Below, piece by piece: positions 1 through 8,541 of a stretch of 64,000 nt of DNA (positions within the stretch are counted from its first letter, which is position 1; the number at the start of each line of letters is the position of its first letter). Origin of the DNA: Pseudomonas guangdongensis (lineage in GTDB: Bacteria; Pseudomonadota; Gammaproteobacteria; Pseudomonadales; Pseudomonadaceae); NCBI RefSeq assembly GCF_900105885.1, contig NZ_LT629780.1, positions 1,178,001-1,242,000 on the forward strand. The letters run 5' to 3'. A model generated the notes under the pieces. It did not search any database. It was given only the letters and a program-made list of their open reading frames with translations, and was not told where the DNA came from. A program made the translations under genes and the position numbers.

Positions 1-1
1 C

Positions 2-1309
2 GCCGAACTGGCCGCGCGGGCGCGCCATGCGCTGTTCGGCGGCGTGCCGATGCACTGGATGAGCGACTGGTCGACGCCGCTGCCGCTGTTCGTCGAGCGC
101 GCCCAGGGCGCGCGCTTCGTCGACGTCGACGGCCACGAGTACATCGACTTCTGCCTCGGCGACACCGGCAGCATGTTCGGCCATTCGCCGGCGCCGATCG
201 CCCAGGCGCTGCGCGAGCAGGCCGGCAACGGCCTGACCAGCATGCTCCCCGGCGAGGACGCAGTGGTCTGCGGCGAGCTGCTCGCCGAGCGCTTCGGCCT
301 GCCCTACTGGCAGGTGACCACCACCGCCACCGACGCCAACCGCTTCGTGCTGCGCTGGGCGCGGGCGATCACCGGACGCAAGGTGATCCTGCTGTTCGAC
401 GGCTGCTACCACGGCACCGTCGACGAGGCCATGGTGCGCGGGCGCGACGGGCGCACCGTGCACCGCCCCGGGCTGATCGGCCAGGCGCGCAACCTGACCC
501 AGCACAGCCGCGTGGTGCCGTTCAACGACCTGGCCGCGCTGGAGGCGGCGCTGGCGCCGGGCGACGTCGCCGCGCTGCTCTGCGAGCCGGCGCTGACCAA
601 CATCGGCATGGTGCTGCCCGAGCCCGGCTTCCTCGCCGCGGTGCGCGAGCTGACCCGCCGCGCCGGCACCCTGCTGATCCTCGACGAGACCCACACCATC
701 TCCACCGGCCCCGGCGGCTGCACCCGCGCCTGGAGCCTTGAGCCCGACTTCCTGACCCTCGGCAAGCCGGTGGCCGGCGGCGTGCCCTGCGCGGTGTACG
801 GCTGCAGCGCGGCCATGGCCCAGGCCATGCAGCTGGCCCGCCAGCACGCCAGCGAGCAGGGCCACGGACACGGGCACAGCGGCATGGGCACCACCCTGTC
901 GGCCAACGCCCTGGCCATGCACTGCATGCGCGCCAGCCTCGAACGGGTGATGACCCCGGCGGCCTACGCGCACATGCTGGCCATGGCCGCGCGCCTGGCG
1001 GCGGGGCTGCGCGCGCTGCTCGCCCGCCACGCCCTGCCCTGGTCGGTGAACGAGCTGGGTGCGCGCTGCGAGTTCCAGTTCTGTGCCACGCCGCCGCAGA
1101 ACGGCGCCGAGGCCGAGGCGGCCTTCCACGACAGCCTGCAGCAGGCCCTGCACCTGTACCTGATCAACCGCGGCATCCTGATCACCCCGTTCCACAACAT
1201 GACCCTGTGCTGCCCGGACACCTCGGCCGCCGACGTCGACCGCCTGCTCGCCGTCCTCGACGAGGCGCTGAGCGCGCTGCTGGCGATCCCCGGCGCGCGG
1301 GCGGGCTGA
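2..1309 (+). CDS. Class III (PLP-dependent) aminotransferase, 5' end cut by window edge
   Basis: Pyridoxal-phosphate aminotransferase of class III, in the branch related to glutamate-1-semialdehyde aminomutase. The frame is open from base 2, so the true start lies outside the window. An in-frame GTG at 44 is unlikely to be the start, because the codons before it (ending ALFGG) read as normal coding sequence. The fold is recognisable from LLILDETHT (the Asp that holds the PLP ring nitrogen) and TLGKPVAGG (the Schiff-base Lys). The next gene is a glutamine-synthetase-like ligase, 166 bases downstream on the same strand. Such pairs usually act in polyamine or other amine catabolism, so an amine or gamma-glutamyl-amine substrate is inferred, not shown. 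Confidence 0.85.
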   Translation, partial: AELAARARHALFGGVPMHWMSDWSTPLPLFVERAQGARFVDVDGHEYIDFCLGDTGSMFGHSPAPIAQALREQAGNGLTSMLPGEDAVVCGELLAERFGLPYWQVTTTATDANRFVLRWARAITGRKVILLFDGCYHGTVDEAMVRGRDGRTVHRPGLIGQARNLTQHSRVVPFNDLAALEAALAPGDVAALLCEPALTNIGMVLPEPGFLAAVRELTRRAGTLLILDETHTISTGPGGCTRAWSLEPDFLTLGKPVAGGVPCAVYGCSAAMAQAMQLARQHASEQGHGHGHSGMGTTLSANALAMHCMRASLERVMTPAAYAHMLAMAARLAAGLRALLARHALPWSVNELGARCEFQFCATPPQNGAEAEAAFHDSLQQALHLYLINRGILITPFHNMTLCCPDTSAADVDRLLAVLDEALSALLAIPGARAG

Positions 1310-1475
1310 GCCATGACCGCCTACCCTGCCGGCGGCGCGCCGGGGCGCTGATCCGCGCGTGCCGACGCTCCGGCGTCGGCACGTCAGCGGCCGCCGCCGG
1401 AGCGCGCCAGCCCTCGGGCCGGATGCGCCGCGCGCCCCGCCCCCGCCGTACCGTCGCCACACAAGGATTGCCCCC

Positions 1476-2843
1476 ATGCGTTTCGCCGATCTCCAGGAAG
1501 CCGACGCCTTCCTCGCCGCCCATCCCGAGGTGCAGAGCTTCGAGCTGTTCGTCATCGACCCCTGCGGCGTGCCGCGCGGCAAGCTGCTGCGCCGTGAGGA
1601 GCTGCGCGCCGTCTACCAGAGCGGCCGGCCGCTGCCGAGCAGCATCCTCGGCCTGACCATCCGCGGCGAGGACGTCGACGCCACCGGGCTGGTCTGGGAC
1701 GTCGCCGACGCCGACTGCTGGGCCTTCCCGCTGCCCGGCAGCCTCGCCCTGCAGACCTGGCGCGCGCAGCCCACCGCGCAGTTGCAGGTGTCGATGCACC
1801 CGAGCCACGGCCTGCCGGCCAGCGTCGCCGACCCGCGCCACGTGCTGGCGCGGCAGGTCACCGCCCTGCAGGCCGAGGGTTACCGCCCGGTGATGGCCGC
1901 CGAGCTGGAGTTCTACCTGCTCGACCGGCAGCGCGACGCCGCCGGCCGGCCGCAGCCGGCGCGCCAGGCCAACGGCGTACGCCCGCAGGCGCCGCAGGTC
2001 TACGGCGTGCTGGAGCTGGAGCAGCTGGCGCCGTTCCTCGACGACCTCTACGCCGCCTGCGCCGCGCAGAACCTGCCGGCGCGCACGGCGATTTCCGAGT
2101 ACGCGCCGGGACAGGTGGAAATCACCCTCGAACACCGCACGGATGCCCTGCAGGCGATGGACGAGGCGGTGCGCTACAAGCGCCTGGTGCGCGGGGTGGC
2201 GCACAAACACGGCCATCAGGCCTGCTTCATGGCCAAGCCGTTCGGCGAGCTGGCCGGCAGCGGCCTGCACCTACACGTCAGCCTGGCCGACGCGGCCGGC
2301 AACAACCTGTTCGCCAGCGAGGAGCCGACGGGAACGCCGCTGCTGCGCCAGGCCATCGGCGGCCTGCTGGAGACCCTCGACGACGGCCTGGCGGTGTTCT
2401 GCCCCAACGCCAACTCGTTCCGCCGCCTCCAGGCCAACAGCTACGCGCCGCTGGCGAAAAGCTGGGGGGTGAACAACCGCACCGTGTCGCTGCGCGTGCC
2501 GGGCGGACCGGCGGCCGGCCGGCACATCGAGCACCGCATCTGCGGCGCCGACGCCAATCCCTATCTCGCCGCCGCGTTGCTGCTGGCCGGCATCCGCCGC
2601 GGCCTGCGCGAGGGGCTCGATCCCGGCGCTCCCATCGACGGCAACGGCTACGCCCAGGCGCGCGAGACGCTGCCCACCGACTGGCTGAGCGCGCTGCGCG
2701 CGCTGGAGCGGTCGGCCTGGGCGCGCGAGGCCCTCGGCGCGGATTTCCACCGCGTCTACCTGGCGATCAAGCAGGAGGAATACCGCCAGTTCATGGCCGA
2801 GGTCGGCGAGCAGGACTGGCGCTGGTACCTCGGCCACGCCTGA
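1476..2843 (+). CDS. Glutamine synthetase family protein, probable gamma-glutamyl-amine ligase
   Basis: A 455-residue member of the glutamine synthetase superfamily. These enzymes join glutamate to an amine using ATP. The ATG at 1476 is preceded by an AAGGA ribosome site, and a longer in-frame extension upstream has no such site. Visible family motifs are AELEFYLL (metal-binding Glu), GSGLHLHVSL (the His of the glutamate site), VNNRTVSLRVPGG (ATP/phosphate Arg region) and HIEHRICGADANPYLA near the C-terminus. The sequence looks like the PuuA/SpuI type rather than housekeeping GlnA, which is about 468 residues and carries an adenylylation loop. Pairing with the upstream aminotransferase supports an amine-catabolic role. 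Whether the substrate is putrescine or another amine cannot be read from the sequence. Confidence 0.8.
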   Translation: MRFADLQEADAFLAAHPEVQSFELFVIDPCGVPRGKLLRREELRAVYQSGRPLPSSILGLTIRGEDVDATGLVWDVADADCWAFPLPGSLALQTWRAQPTAQLQVSMHPSHGLPASVADPRHVLARQVTALQAEGYRPVMAAELEFYLLDRQRDAAGRPQPARQANGVRPQAPQVYGVLELEQLAPFLDDLYAACAAQNLPARTAISEYAPGQVEITLEHRTDALQAMDEAVRYKRLVRGVAHKHGHQACFMAKPFGELAGSGLHLHVSLADAAGNNLFASEEPTGTPLLRQAIGGLLETLDDGLAVFCPNANSFRRLQANSYAPLAKSWGVNNRTVSLRVPGGPAAGRHIEHRICGADANPYLAAALLLAGIRRGLREGLDPGAPIDGNGYAQARETLPTDWLSALRALERSAWAREALGADFHRVYLAIKQEEYRQFMAEVGEQDWRWYLGHA

Positions 2844-2862
2844 GCGCGGCCCGGCGCCGCGC

Positions 2863-4041
2863 TCAGAAGAACGCCTGGATGCCGGTCTGCGCGCGGCCGA
2901 GGATCAGCGCGTGGATGTCGTGGGTGCCCTCGTAGGTGTTGACCACCTCCAGGTTGACCAAGTGGCGAGCCACGCCGAACTCGTCGCTGATGCCGTTGCC
3001 GCCGAGCATGTCGCGGGCGTTCCGGGCGATCTCCAGCGCCTTGCCGCAGCTGTTGCGCTTCATGATCGAGGTGATCTCCACCGCCGCGCTGCCCTCGTCC
3101 TTCATCCGCCCCAGGCGCAGGCAGCCCTGCAGGGCCAGGCAGATCTCGGTCTGCATGTCGGCGAGCTTCTTCTGGATCAGCTGGTTGGCGGCCAGCGGGC
3201 GGCCGAACTGCTGGCGGTCCAGCACGTACTGGCGTGCGGTGTGCCAGCAGGCCTCGGCGGCGCCCAGCGCGCCCCAGGCGATGCCGTAGCGCGCCGAGTT
3301 CAGGCAGGTGAACGGGCCTTTGAGGCCGCGCACCTCGGGGAAGGCGTTGTCCTCGGGGACGAACACGCTGTCCATGACGATCTCGCCGGTGATCGAGGTG
3401 CGCAGGCCGATCTTGCCGTGGATGGCCGGGGCGGACAGCCCGGCCCAGCCCTTCTCCAGCACGAAGCCGCGGATCTCGCCGGCCTCGTCCTTTGCCCAGA
3501 CCACGAACAGGTCGGCGATCGGGCTGTTGGTGATCCAGGTCTTGCGCCCGGACAGCCGCCAGCCGCCGTCGACCTTGCGCGCCCGGCTGGCCATGGCGCC
3601 GGGGTCGGAGCCGTGGTCCGGCTCGGTCAGGCCGAAGCAGCCGATCCACTCGCCGCTGGCCAGCCTGGGCAGGTACTGGCGGCGGGTCGTCTCGTGGGCG
3701 AACTCGAAGATCGGCAGCATCACCAGCGAGGACTGCACGCTCATCATCGAGCGGTAGCCCGAGTCGATGCGCTCGATCTCGCGGGCGATCAGCCCGTAGC
3801 AGACCTGGTTGAGGCCGCTGCCGCCGTACTCGGCGGGCAGGGTCGCGCCGAGCAGGCCGAGCGCGCCCATCTCGCGGAAGATCGCCGGGTCGGTGGTTTC
3901 CTGGCGGAACGCCTGCAGCACCCGCGGGGCCAGGTGCCCGGCGGCGAACTGCCGCGCGCTGGCCTGCACCATGCGTTCCTCGTCGCTCAGCTGCCGGTCG
4001 AGCAGCAGCGGGTCTTCCCAGTTGAAACGGGCCTTGGCCAT
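2863..4041 (-). CDS. gcdH: Glutaryl-CoA dehydrogenase
   Basis: FAD-dependent acyl-CoA dehydrogenase (392 residues) that oxidises and decarboxylates glutaryl-CoA to crotonyl-CoA in lysine, hydroxylysine and tryptophan breakdown. The C-terminal motif [15 protein letters not shown] carries the catalytic base, Glu371. [12 protein letters not shown] and [16 protein letters not shown] are the FAD/substrate segments typical of GcdH. The start at 4041 gives [12 protein letters not shown], the usual N-terminus. Earlier in-frame codons give a low-quality extension without family resemblance. It converges with the glutamine-synthetase-like gene 20 bases away. The glutarate/lysine theme fits amine catabolism next door, but the genes are on opposite strands and not one operon. 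No gcdR or CoA-transferase partner is visible here. Confidence 0.95.
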   Translation of the reverse strand: MAKARFNWEDPLLLDRQLSDEERMVQASARQFAAGHLAPRVLQAFRQETTDPAIFREMGALGLLGATLPAEYGGSGLNQVCYGLIAREIERIDSGYRSMMSVQSSLVMLPIFEFAHETTRRQYLPRLASGEWIGCFGLTEPDHGSDPGAMASRARKVDGGWRLSGRKTWITNSPIADLFVVWAKDEAGEIRGFVLEKGWAGLSAPAIHGKIGLRTSITGEIVMDSVFVPEDNAFPEVRGLKGPFTCLNSARYGIAWGALGAAEACWHTARQYVLDRQQFGRPLAANQLIQKKLADMQTEICLALQGCLRLGRMKDEGSAAVEITSIMKRNSCGKALEIARNARDMLGGNGISDEFGVARHLVNLEVVNTYEGTHDIHALILGRAQTGIQAFF

Positions 4042-4243
4042 GAGCGAATCTCCGGTGGTTGTTGTCGTTTGTCTCGATGCTAGGCCGCCTTGACGTTCGC
4101 GGCAATCGAGGCGGGCCGCTGCCTTTTGCCGGCCACTGGAGTAATGTTGACGTATGGGTGGCGCCGGTTTTCGGCGCACGGGTGGCCGGCAGTCCGCGCG
4201 CCGGCACGCCCGCCCTGCCGAGAGGACGCACAAGGAGGAAACG

Positions 4244-4651
4244 ATGCCGTTCATGTCTCGCCCCACGCCTGCGCTGCTGCTGGCCGCGCTGCTGCTCGGC
4301 GGCTGCGCCGACGAGCAGGCGCCGGCGGCGATCCCGCGGGCCGACGGCCATTACGTGCGGGTGGTCGAGCTGGCCGACGGCCAGCGCAGCGTCCTGGAGG
4401 CGCATGTGGTGCGCAACGGGCAAGCGCGCTTCGTCGCCGCCGAACTGGACGCCAAGCAGCGCATCAAGGCGCACTTCCCGCTGGCGCGCAATGCGGTGGT
4501 GGAGATGGGCAGTTGCGGCGCGGTGCTGTGGACGCCGCCGGCGAACGTGCTCAATCCCCGCGAATGGATGGCGGTGCGCGCCGGCGGCGCGGCGGACTGT
4601 CCGATTCCGCTGCACGCCAGCAGCTGGACGGTGCTGGGCACCGGTCGCTGA
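4244..4651 (+). CDS. Small predicted lipoprotein
   Basis: A 135-residue protein I do not recognise. The N-terminus [20 protein letters not shown] ends in a lipobox (LLGGC, Cys21), so it should be lipidated and anchored in a membrane on the periplasmic side. An AAGGAGG ribosome site lies just ahead of the ATG at 4244. The mature part has no transmembrane segment. It contains two Cys (in GSCGAVLW and AADCPIP) that could form a disulfide. It converges with the PP2C gene. Function unknown. Confidence 0.75.
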   Translation: MPFMSRPTPALLLAALLLGGCADEQAPAAIPRADGHYVRVVELADGQRSVLEAHVVRNGQARFVAAELDAKQRIKAHFPLARNAVVEMGSCGAVLWTPPANVLNPREWMAVRAGGAADCPIPLHASSWTVLGTGR

Positions 4652-4672
4652 GCGCCGCCCGGCGCCGGCGGT

Positions 4673-5449
4673 CTAGCCGCGCAGGCCGGCGGAGAGCAGG
4701 GCGATCGAGCAGTCGTCGCTGCTCTTGCGGGCGAAGGCCTGCTCCAGGTTGGCGGCGAGGATCGCCTCCATCTTGGCCTTGGGCAGCGTGGCGTTCCAGC
4801 CCAGCAGCTTCTGGATGGCGCCCGCCGCCGGGGTGCCGGAGGCCTTGAGGTAGAGGCTTTCCGCGGTGCCGTCGCTCATCACCACGAAGCCCAGCGGGCC
4901 GGCGTCCTCGCCGCGCAGGATGCGCAGGTGGCGCACCGCCGAGGCGTCGGTGAGAAAGCGCGTGGTGTTGGCGAACTCGCCGTTGTCGGGGGGCGACAGC
5001 GCCTCGACCTGGCCGCCGGCACCGAGCCGGGCGATCAGCCCGTCGCCCAGGTGGCCGGCCAGGTAGCGGCCGCCCTGGTGGACGACGAACAGCAGGGTGC
5101 AGGCCAGGTCCTCGACCCGGCAGTCCATGCGCTTGGCCTGCCGGCGCAGGGCCGCCAGGCAGTAGTCGGCGAGCTGCCGGGCGACGCCGGGGGCATCCGT
5201 GGCGGACTGCGCCCAGAGCGCGTCGAAGTGCCGGCAGACGAAGCGGATCGTCGCGCGCACCGCCACCTCGGCGCCGAACTCCGAATGCGGCCGCGAGCCG
5301 GCGCCGTCCGCCAGGGCGATGCAGGCGATGTCGCGGCCCTGACGGCTCGACACGTAGTCCTGGCAGGGCGTCTGGGTTTGCGCGTGGGAGCGCCCGACGA
5401 TGCGGGCGCAGGCCGTCTTGTAGCGGAATTCGGCAGCCGTGGTCGACAT
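4673..5449 (-). CDS. PP2C-type serine/threonine phosphatase of a TerY-P triad
   Basis: A 258-residue metal-dependent protein phosphatase (PP2C_2 type). The metal-binding acidic motifs are present in order: ALADGAGSRPHSEFGA, GHLGDGLIARLG, VMSDGTAESLY and SSDDCSIALLS. It is the last gene of a three-gene minus-strand operon (kinase, VWA protein, phosphatase) and begins 5 bases after the VWA stop codon, so the two are translationally close. Its likely role is to remove phosphates placed by the kinase encoded at 6186-7976. The target is not known. The start at 5449 (MSTTAAEFRYKTA) has a GGGAGAG-like ribosome site. Family assignment is firm. Assignment to the triad rests on gene order. Confidence 0.9.
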   Translation of the reverse strand: MSTTAAEFRYKTACARIVGRSHAQTQTPCQDYVSSRQGRDIACIALADGAGSRPHSEFGAEVAVRATIRFVCRHFDALWAQSATDAPGVARQLADYCLAALRRQAKRMDCRVEDLACTLLFVVHQGGRYLAGHLGDGLIARLGAGGQVEALSPPDNGEFANTTRFLTDASAVRHLRILRGEDAGPLGFVVMSDGTAESLYLKASGTPAAGAIQKLLGWNATLPKAKMEAILAANLEQAFARKSSDDCSIALLSAGLRG

Positions 5450-5454
5450 GGAAC

Positions 5455-6129
5455 TCAGACTCTCCCCCAGGCGCTGATCCCGGCGACGTCCAGCTCCACC
5501 GCCTCGCCCGGGGTGGACTGCGAGACGCGCGACACGCTGCGGCTCAGCCAGGTGAAGAAGTCGGCGAAGTTGAGGCCGTTGAGGCGCAGCGGCGGACGCA
5601 TCGGCGACAGCCGGCCGAGCACCTGCAGGTTGGCGGCGTCGCCGATGGCGATGGGGAACACGGTGAGCTTCTTGTCGGCCACCAGGCTCTCGATGCGCGC
5701 TGCGGCCAGGGCGATGTCGTCGGTCGGCTCGCCGTCGGTCATGATCACCATCCACGGCTGGTAGTAGTCGACGCCGGCGCGCTTGTAGTCCTCCTTGCGC
5801 GCCTCCAGCAGGTCGAGGGCGAGGGTCACGCCCTGGCCCATCGGGGTCATGCCGTTGGCCTTCAGGTCGGGCACTTCCTGGCGCTCGATGGACATGAAGT
5901 CCAGGGCCTTCTGCACGCTGCTGCCGAAGGTGACGATGCTGATCTCCACGGCGTACTGCGCCACCTCGTCTTGGCGGATGGCCTCGAAGAACATCTGTAC
6001 GCCCGATTGCAGCTCCTGGATCGGCGCGCCGTCCATCGAGCTGCTGACGTCGAGGACCAGGCAGATGGGAACGCGGGCGGTCGGGTTCTCGACGAGGTCT
6101 TCCTGACGGAGTACGTATTCTTCTTGCAT
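5455..6129 (-). CDS. TerY-like VWA domain protein
   Basis: A 224-residue protein consisting almost entirely of a von Willebrand factor A domain of the TerY family. The metal-ion-dependent adhesion site is complete: DVSSS (Asp27, Ser29, Ser31), Thr95 in NGMTPMGQG, and Asp132 in MTDGEPTDD. Such domains usually scaffold protein complexes by binding an acidic residue of a partner through a divalent metal. It sits between the kinase and the PP2C gene, all on the minus strand, which is the order of the TerY-P triad described in comparative studies of tellurite-resistance (Ter) systems. No terD/terC genes are in this window, so this is an orphan triad here. Confidence 0.9.
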   Translation of the reverse strand: MQEEYVLRQEDLVENPTARVPICLVLDVSSSMDGAPIQELQSGVQMFFEAIRQDEVAQYAVEISIVTFGSSVQKALDFMSIERQEVPDLKANGMTPMGQGVTLALDLLEARKEDYKRAGVDYYQPWMVIMTDGEPTDDIALAAARIESLVADKKLTVFPIAIGDAANLQVLGRLSPMRPPLRLNGLNFADFFTWLSRSVSRVSQSTPGEAVELDVAGISAWGRV

Positions 6130-6185
6130 GTCTGTCCCTTCTTCTGTGGCGGGGTGTTGGGTCACGGGCGGGCGCAGCAGCGCCG

Positions 6186-7976
6186 TCAAAAAAAACCGAG
6201 GAACCCCCGTGGCGGCTTGCCGCCCGCCGGACGCGGGGCGGCGCGTGGCGCGGGGCCGGGGGCCGGGGCGGGCGCGGGGCGGGCGAAGCCCTGGCCCAGC
6301 AGCGGCAGGCGCAGGCCGACCGCCTGCTGGGTGCGGCGGCTCTGGTCGGCCATCTGTTCGAGGTTGGCGCGGTTCACGCACTCCGGGCACCAGGTCTGCT
6401 TGCCCTGGCGCTGCATGCTGCGCAGCCATTGTTCCGATTCGATGTAGCGCGCGCCGCACTTGCCGCACAGCGCGTCCATCGGGTCGCGGATGCGAAAGCC
6501 CATGGGGAACAGCTCGTCGCTGGTGTGCTCCTTCTCCAGCGAGTAGCGGTAGCGCTGCAGCAGGCGCTGCCACTCGTCGATCGGGGTGCGCCGGTTCATC
6601 CGGAAGGTGTTGTGGAAGGCCTCGCGCAGCGGATAGGGCAGGTTGCTCCAGATCCGCTGCCAGGGGCCCTGCGGGGCGTTCTTGCCGGGGAAGTTGTCCT
6701 CGCCCTGGATGAACAGGTAGGGGAAGTCCATGGCCTTGATGTTGTCCATCGGCGAGCCGCCGCCCTGCTGCGAGTAGGGCGGCTTGCCCGGATGCAGGAA
6801 CATGAACAGCATGGTCGCCACGGCGAACAGTTCGTGCTCCTTGCTGCGCAGGTAGTCGCCGTAGTGGCGGCCCTGGATCTCCGGCGCGGTGAAGTTCACC
6901 GTGCCGACCGGGCAGGGGAAGTTCTCGATCTGGAAGCTGTCGGTGTCGACCAGCCACAGCTGGCGGCTGTCCTCGCCGACCAGCAGGTTCAGCGGGTTGA
7001 TGTCGCCGACGATGATGTTCAGCCGGTGCAGGAAGTCGATGTGCTCGACGAAGGCGATGCACAGGTTGACCAGGTCGCGGCGCCGCCAGTGCGGGAAGTT
7101 CTTCTCCAGCACCGGCTTGACGAACATGCTCGACTGCACGGTGCGTCCGCTGGCGCGCGGCATCAGGTAGCCGATGAACTCGCCGGCCTCGTTGAGGGCC
7201 AGTTCGGTGGGCCAGCACAGGCCGGGGCGCTCGATCCGCCGGCTGACCATCAGCTCGATCTTGCGCCGGCGCAGCTCGCTCAGCTTGTGCGGATGGTAGA
7301 CCTTGCAGACTTCGCCGGCGCTGTCGGTGGCGAAGATGCTGCCCTCGCCGCCGGCGCTGATCGCCGCGCCGAGCCGCAGATGCCGCCCGGACGGAGTGCG
7401 GATCGCCGCGCCGCTGGCCGGCAGCTGGCGCACGCTGAGCGGACGGTCGCTCTCGGTGAGCGGGGTGCTCGGCAGGGCGAAGGGAGCGACCGGCGGAGTC
7501 GGGCTGGCCGGCGCGGGCGCTGCCGGCAGCGGCGCGCGGCGCGGCGGGCCGTCCCACAGCGCCACCGGGACGCCCGCCGCCTCGGCCTGGCGGGCCAGCG
7601 GGCGGTCGCGACTGATCAGGATCATCGCGTAGTCGCGGGCCAGCTGCAGCAGCTTGGCGGCCGCCTGGTCCCCGGCGCGGCCGAGCAGGAACAGCGCGCC
7701 GCCGCGAAACTCGATGTGCTGCAGGCTGTCGCCCGGCTGCAGCGCGCGGCCGTCGGGCAGCGCGGTCATGGGCTGCGCCGGGCGCTTGCCGAGGGTGCGC
7801 AGGAGCGCCTGGGCGTTCTGCCCGACCGGCGCGTCCTGTGGCGCACACTCCAGCCCGCCGGTCGCGGCGGCGATCAGGAACGGCGTCCCGCTGCGCTGGC
7901 GGATCCGGGCCAGGATGTCCGGATCGTCGAGAAACACGCGGGTATCAATCAGGATGTTTGCGCTGTGCTGGGCCAT
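6186..7976 (-). CDS. PIN-like domain / protein kinase / zinc-ribbon fusion protein (TerY-P kinase)
   Basis: A 596-residue multidomain protein. Residues 1-141 look like a PIN nuclease domain of the PhoH-associated type: ILIDTRVFLDDP (Asp11), GLEC (Glu43), AGDQAAAKLL (Asp103), and LISRDRPLARQA (Asp124) before a closing strand. A Pro/Ala linker (142-190) follows. A kinase domain (about 195-475) has glycine loop SAGGEGS (207-213), Lys225 in VCKVY, VGDINPLN with Asp325 and Asn330, VDTDS at the DFG position (Asp344) and TAPE (363-366). The HRD His is replaced by Gly. A zinc ribbon (Cys504, 507, 530, 533) and a Pro-rich tail end the protein. It is the first gene of the kinase-VWA-PP2C operon, 56 bases before the VWA gene. 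I chose MAQHSANILID as the start; two upstream Met codons are less likely. Confidence 0.85.
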   Translation of the reverse strand: MAQHSANILIDTRVFLDDPDILARIRQRSGTPFLIAAATGGLECAPQDAPVGQNAQALLRTLGKRPAQPMTALPDGRALQPGDSLQHIEFRGGALFLLGRAGDQAAAKLLQLARDYAMILISRDRPLARQAEAAGVPVALWDGPPRRAPLPAAPAPASPTPPVAPFALPSTPLTESDRPLSVRQLPASGAAIRTPSGRHLRLGAAISAGGEGSIFATDSAGEVCKVYHPHKLSELRRRKIELMVSRRIERPGLCWPTELALNEAGEFIGYLMPRASGRTVQSSMFVKPVLEKNFPHWRRRDLVNLCIAFVEHIDFLHRLNIIVGDINPLNLLVGEDSRQLWLVDTDSFQIENFPCPVGTVNFTAPEIQGRHYGDYLRSKEHELFAVATMLFMFLHPGKPPYSQQGGGSPMDNIKAMDFPYLFIQGEDNFPGKNAPQGPWQRIWSNLPYPLREAFHNTFRMNRRTPIDEWQRLLQRYRYSLEKEHTSDELFPMGFRIRDPMDALCGKCGARYIESEQWLRSMQRQGKQTWCPECVNRANLEQMADQSRRTQQAVGLRLPLLGQGFARPAPAPAPGPAPRAAPRPAGGKPPRGFLGFF

Positions 7977-8541
7977 TGCGGGAGTTCGACTGGGGGAAAC
8001 GGGTACGCCAGGCGTCAATCTCATTTCCGGGGCGATGTCAAGACGCAAGCCTAACCTATCGTCAGAACCATTGCCATCGCCCCGGGCGCTGCCGCCGGCC
8101 GGGGCTGCGGCGCGCCAGGGAAGCCACTATGACAGCACGCCGTCGGCGTGCTTTGACGCGGCGCAGCATGGGGCGCATCGCCTGCCGAACGGGCGCCGTG
8201 ACGGGCTCGCGGGATTGCCGAGAGGTGCGATTGACAGCGCTCGAAGGGCCGGCTTAGGCTCGGTCGACGGCATGCCGGAGCGCTCCCGAGGATTGCGCGG
8301 GAGGTGCCGCGGCGCCCGCCGGCCGCACCGCAGCGGCCAGCCGTGTTGCGCAGCAGGAAGGGGAGGAACAGGCCCGCGCAGCCGGTGATCGTCGAGCAGG
8401 GAAGCTGTCCGCAGGATGTCGGGCAGAGCAGAACAGGTGAAATGTGAGACCGGCTCCCCGCTGCCCCGCTGCCCCGCTGCCCCGCCAGCGCGCCGGCGCG
8501 TGGATTTCGCCGCAACCCCAACTAGCCAGAAGAATAACAAC
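7977..8541. other. Intergenic region between divergent kinase and chemoreceptor genes
   Basis: This stretch of 565 bases has no convincing gene. It contains a perfect hairpin, AGCACGCC / GGCGTGCT with a GTC loop, at 8134-8152. It also has three tandem copies of CTGCCCCG at 8461-8484 in the presumed leader of the chemoreceptor. Promoters for both flanking genes must lie here, but I could not identify a clear sigma-70, sigma-28 or sigma-54 element. Confidence 0.6.

Noticed and set aside
6190..6235. Intrinsic terminator inside the 3' end of the kinase gene
   Set aside because: A GGCGG-CAAG-CCGCC hairpin exists, but it is about 15 bases away from the T run, too far for a standard terminator.
8134..8152. 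Hairpin AGCACGCC / GGCGTGCT read as a terminator
   Set aside because: Only TTTG follows, and no gene on the plus strand ends before it. It was kept only as a note in the intergenic entry.
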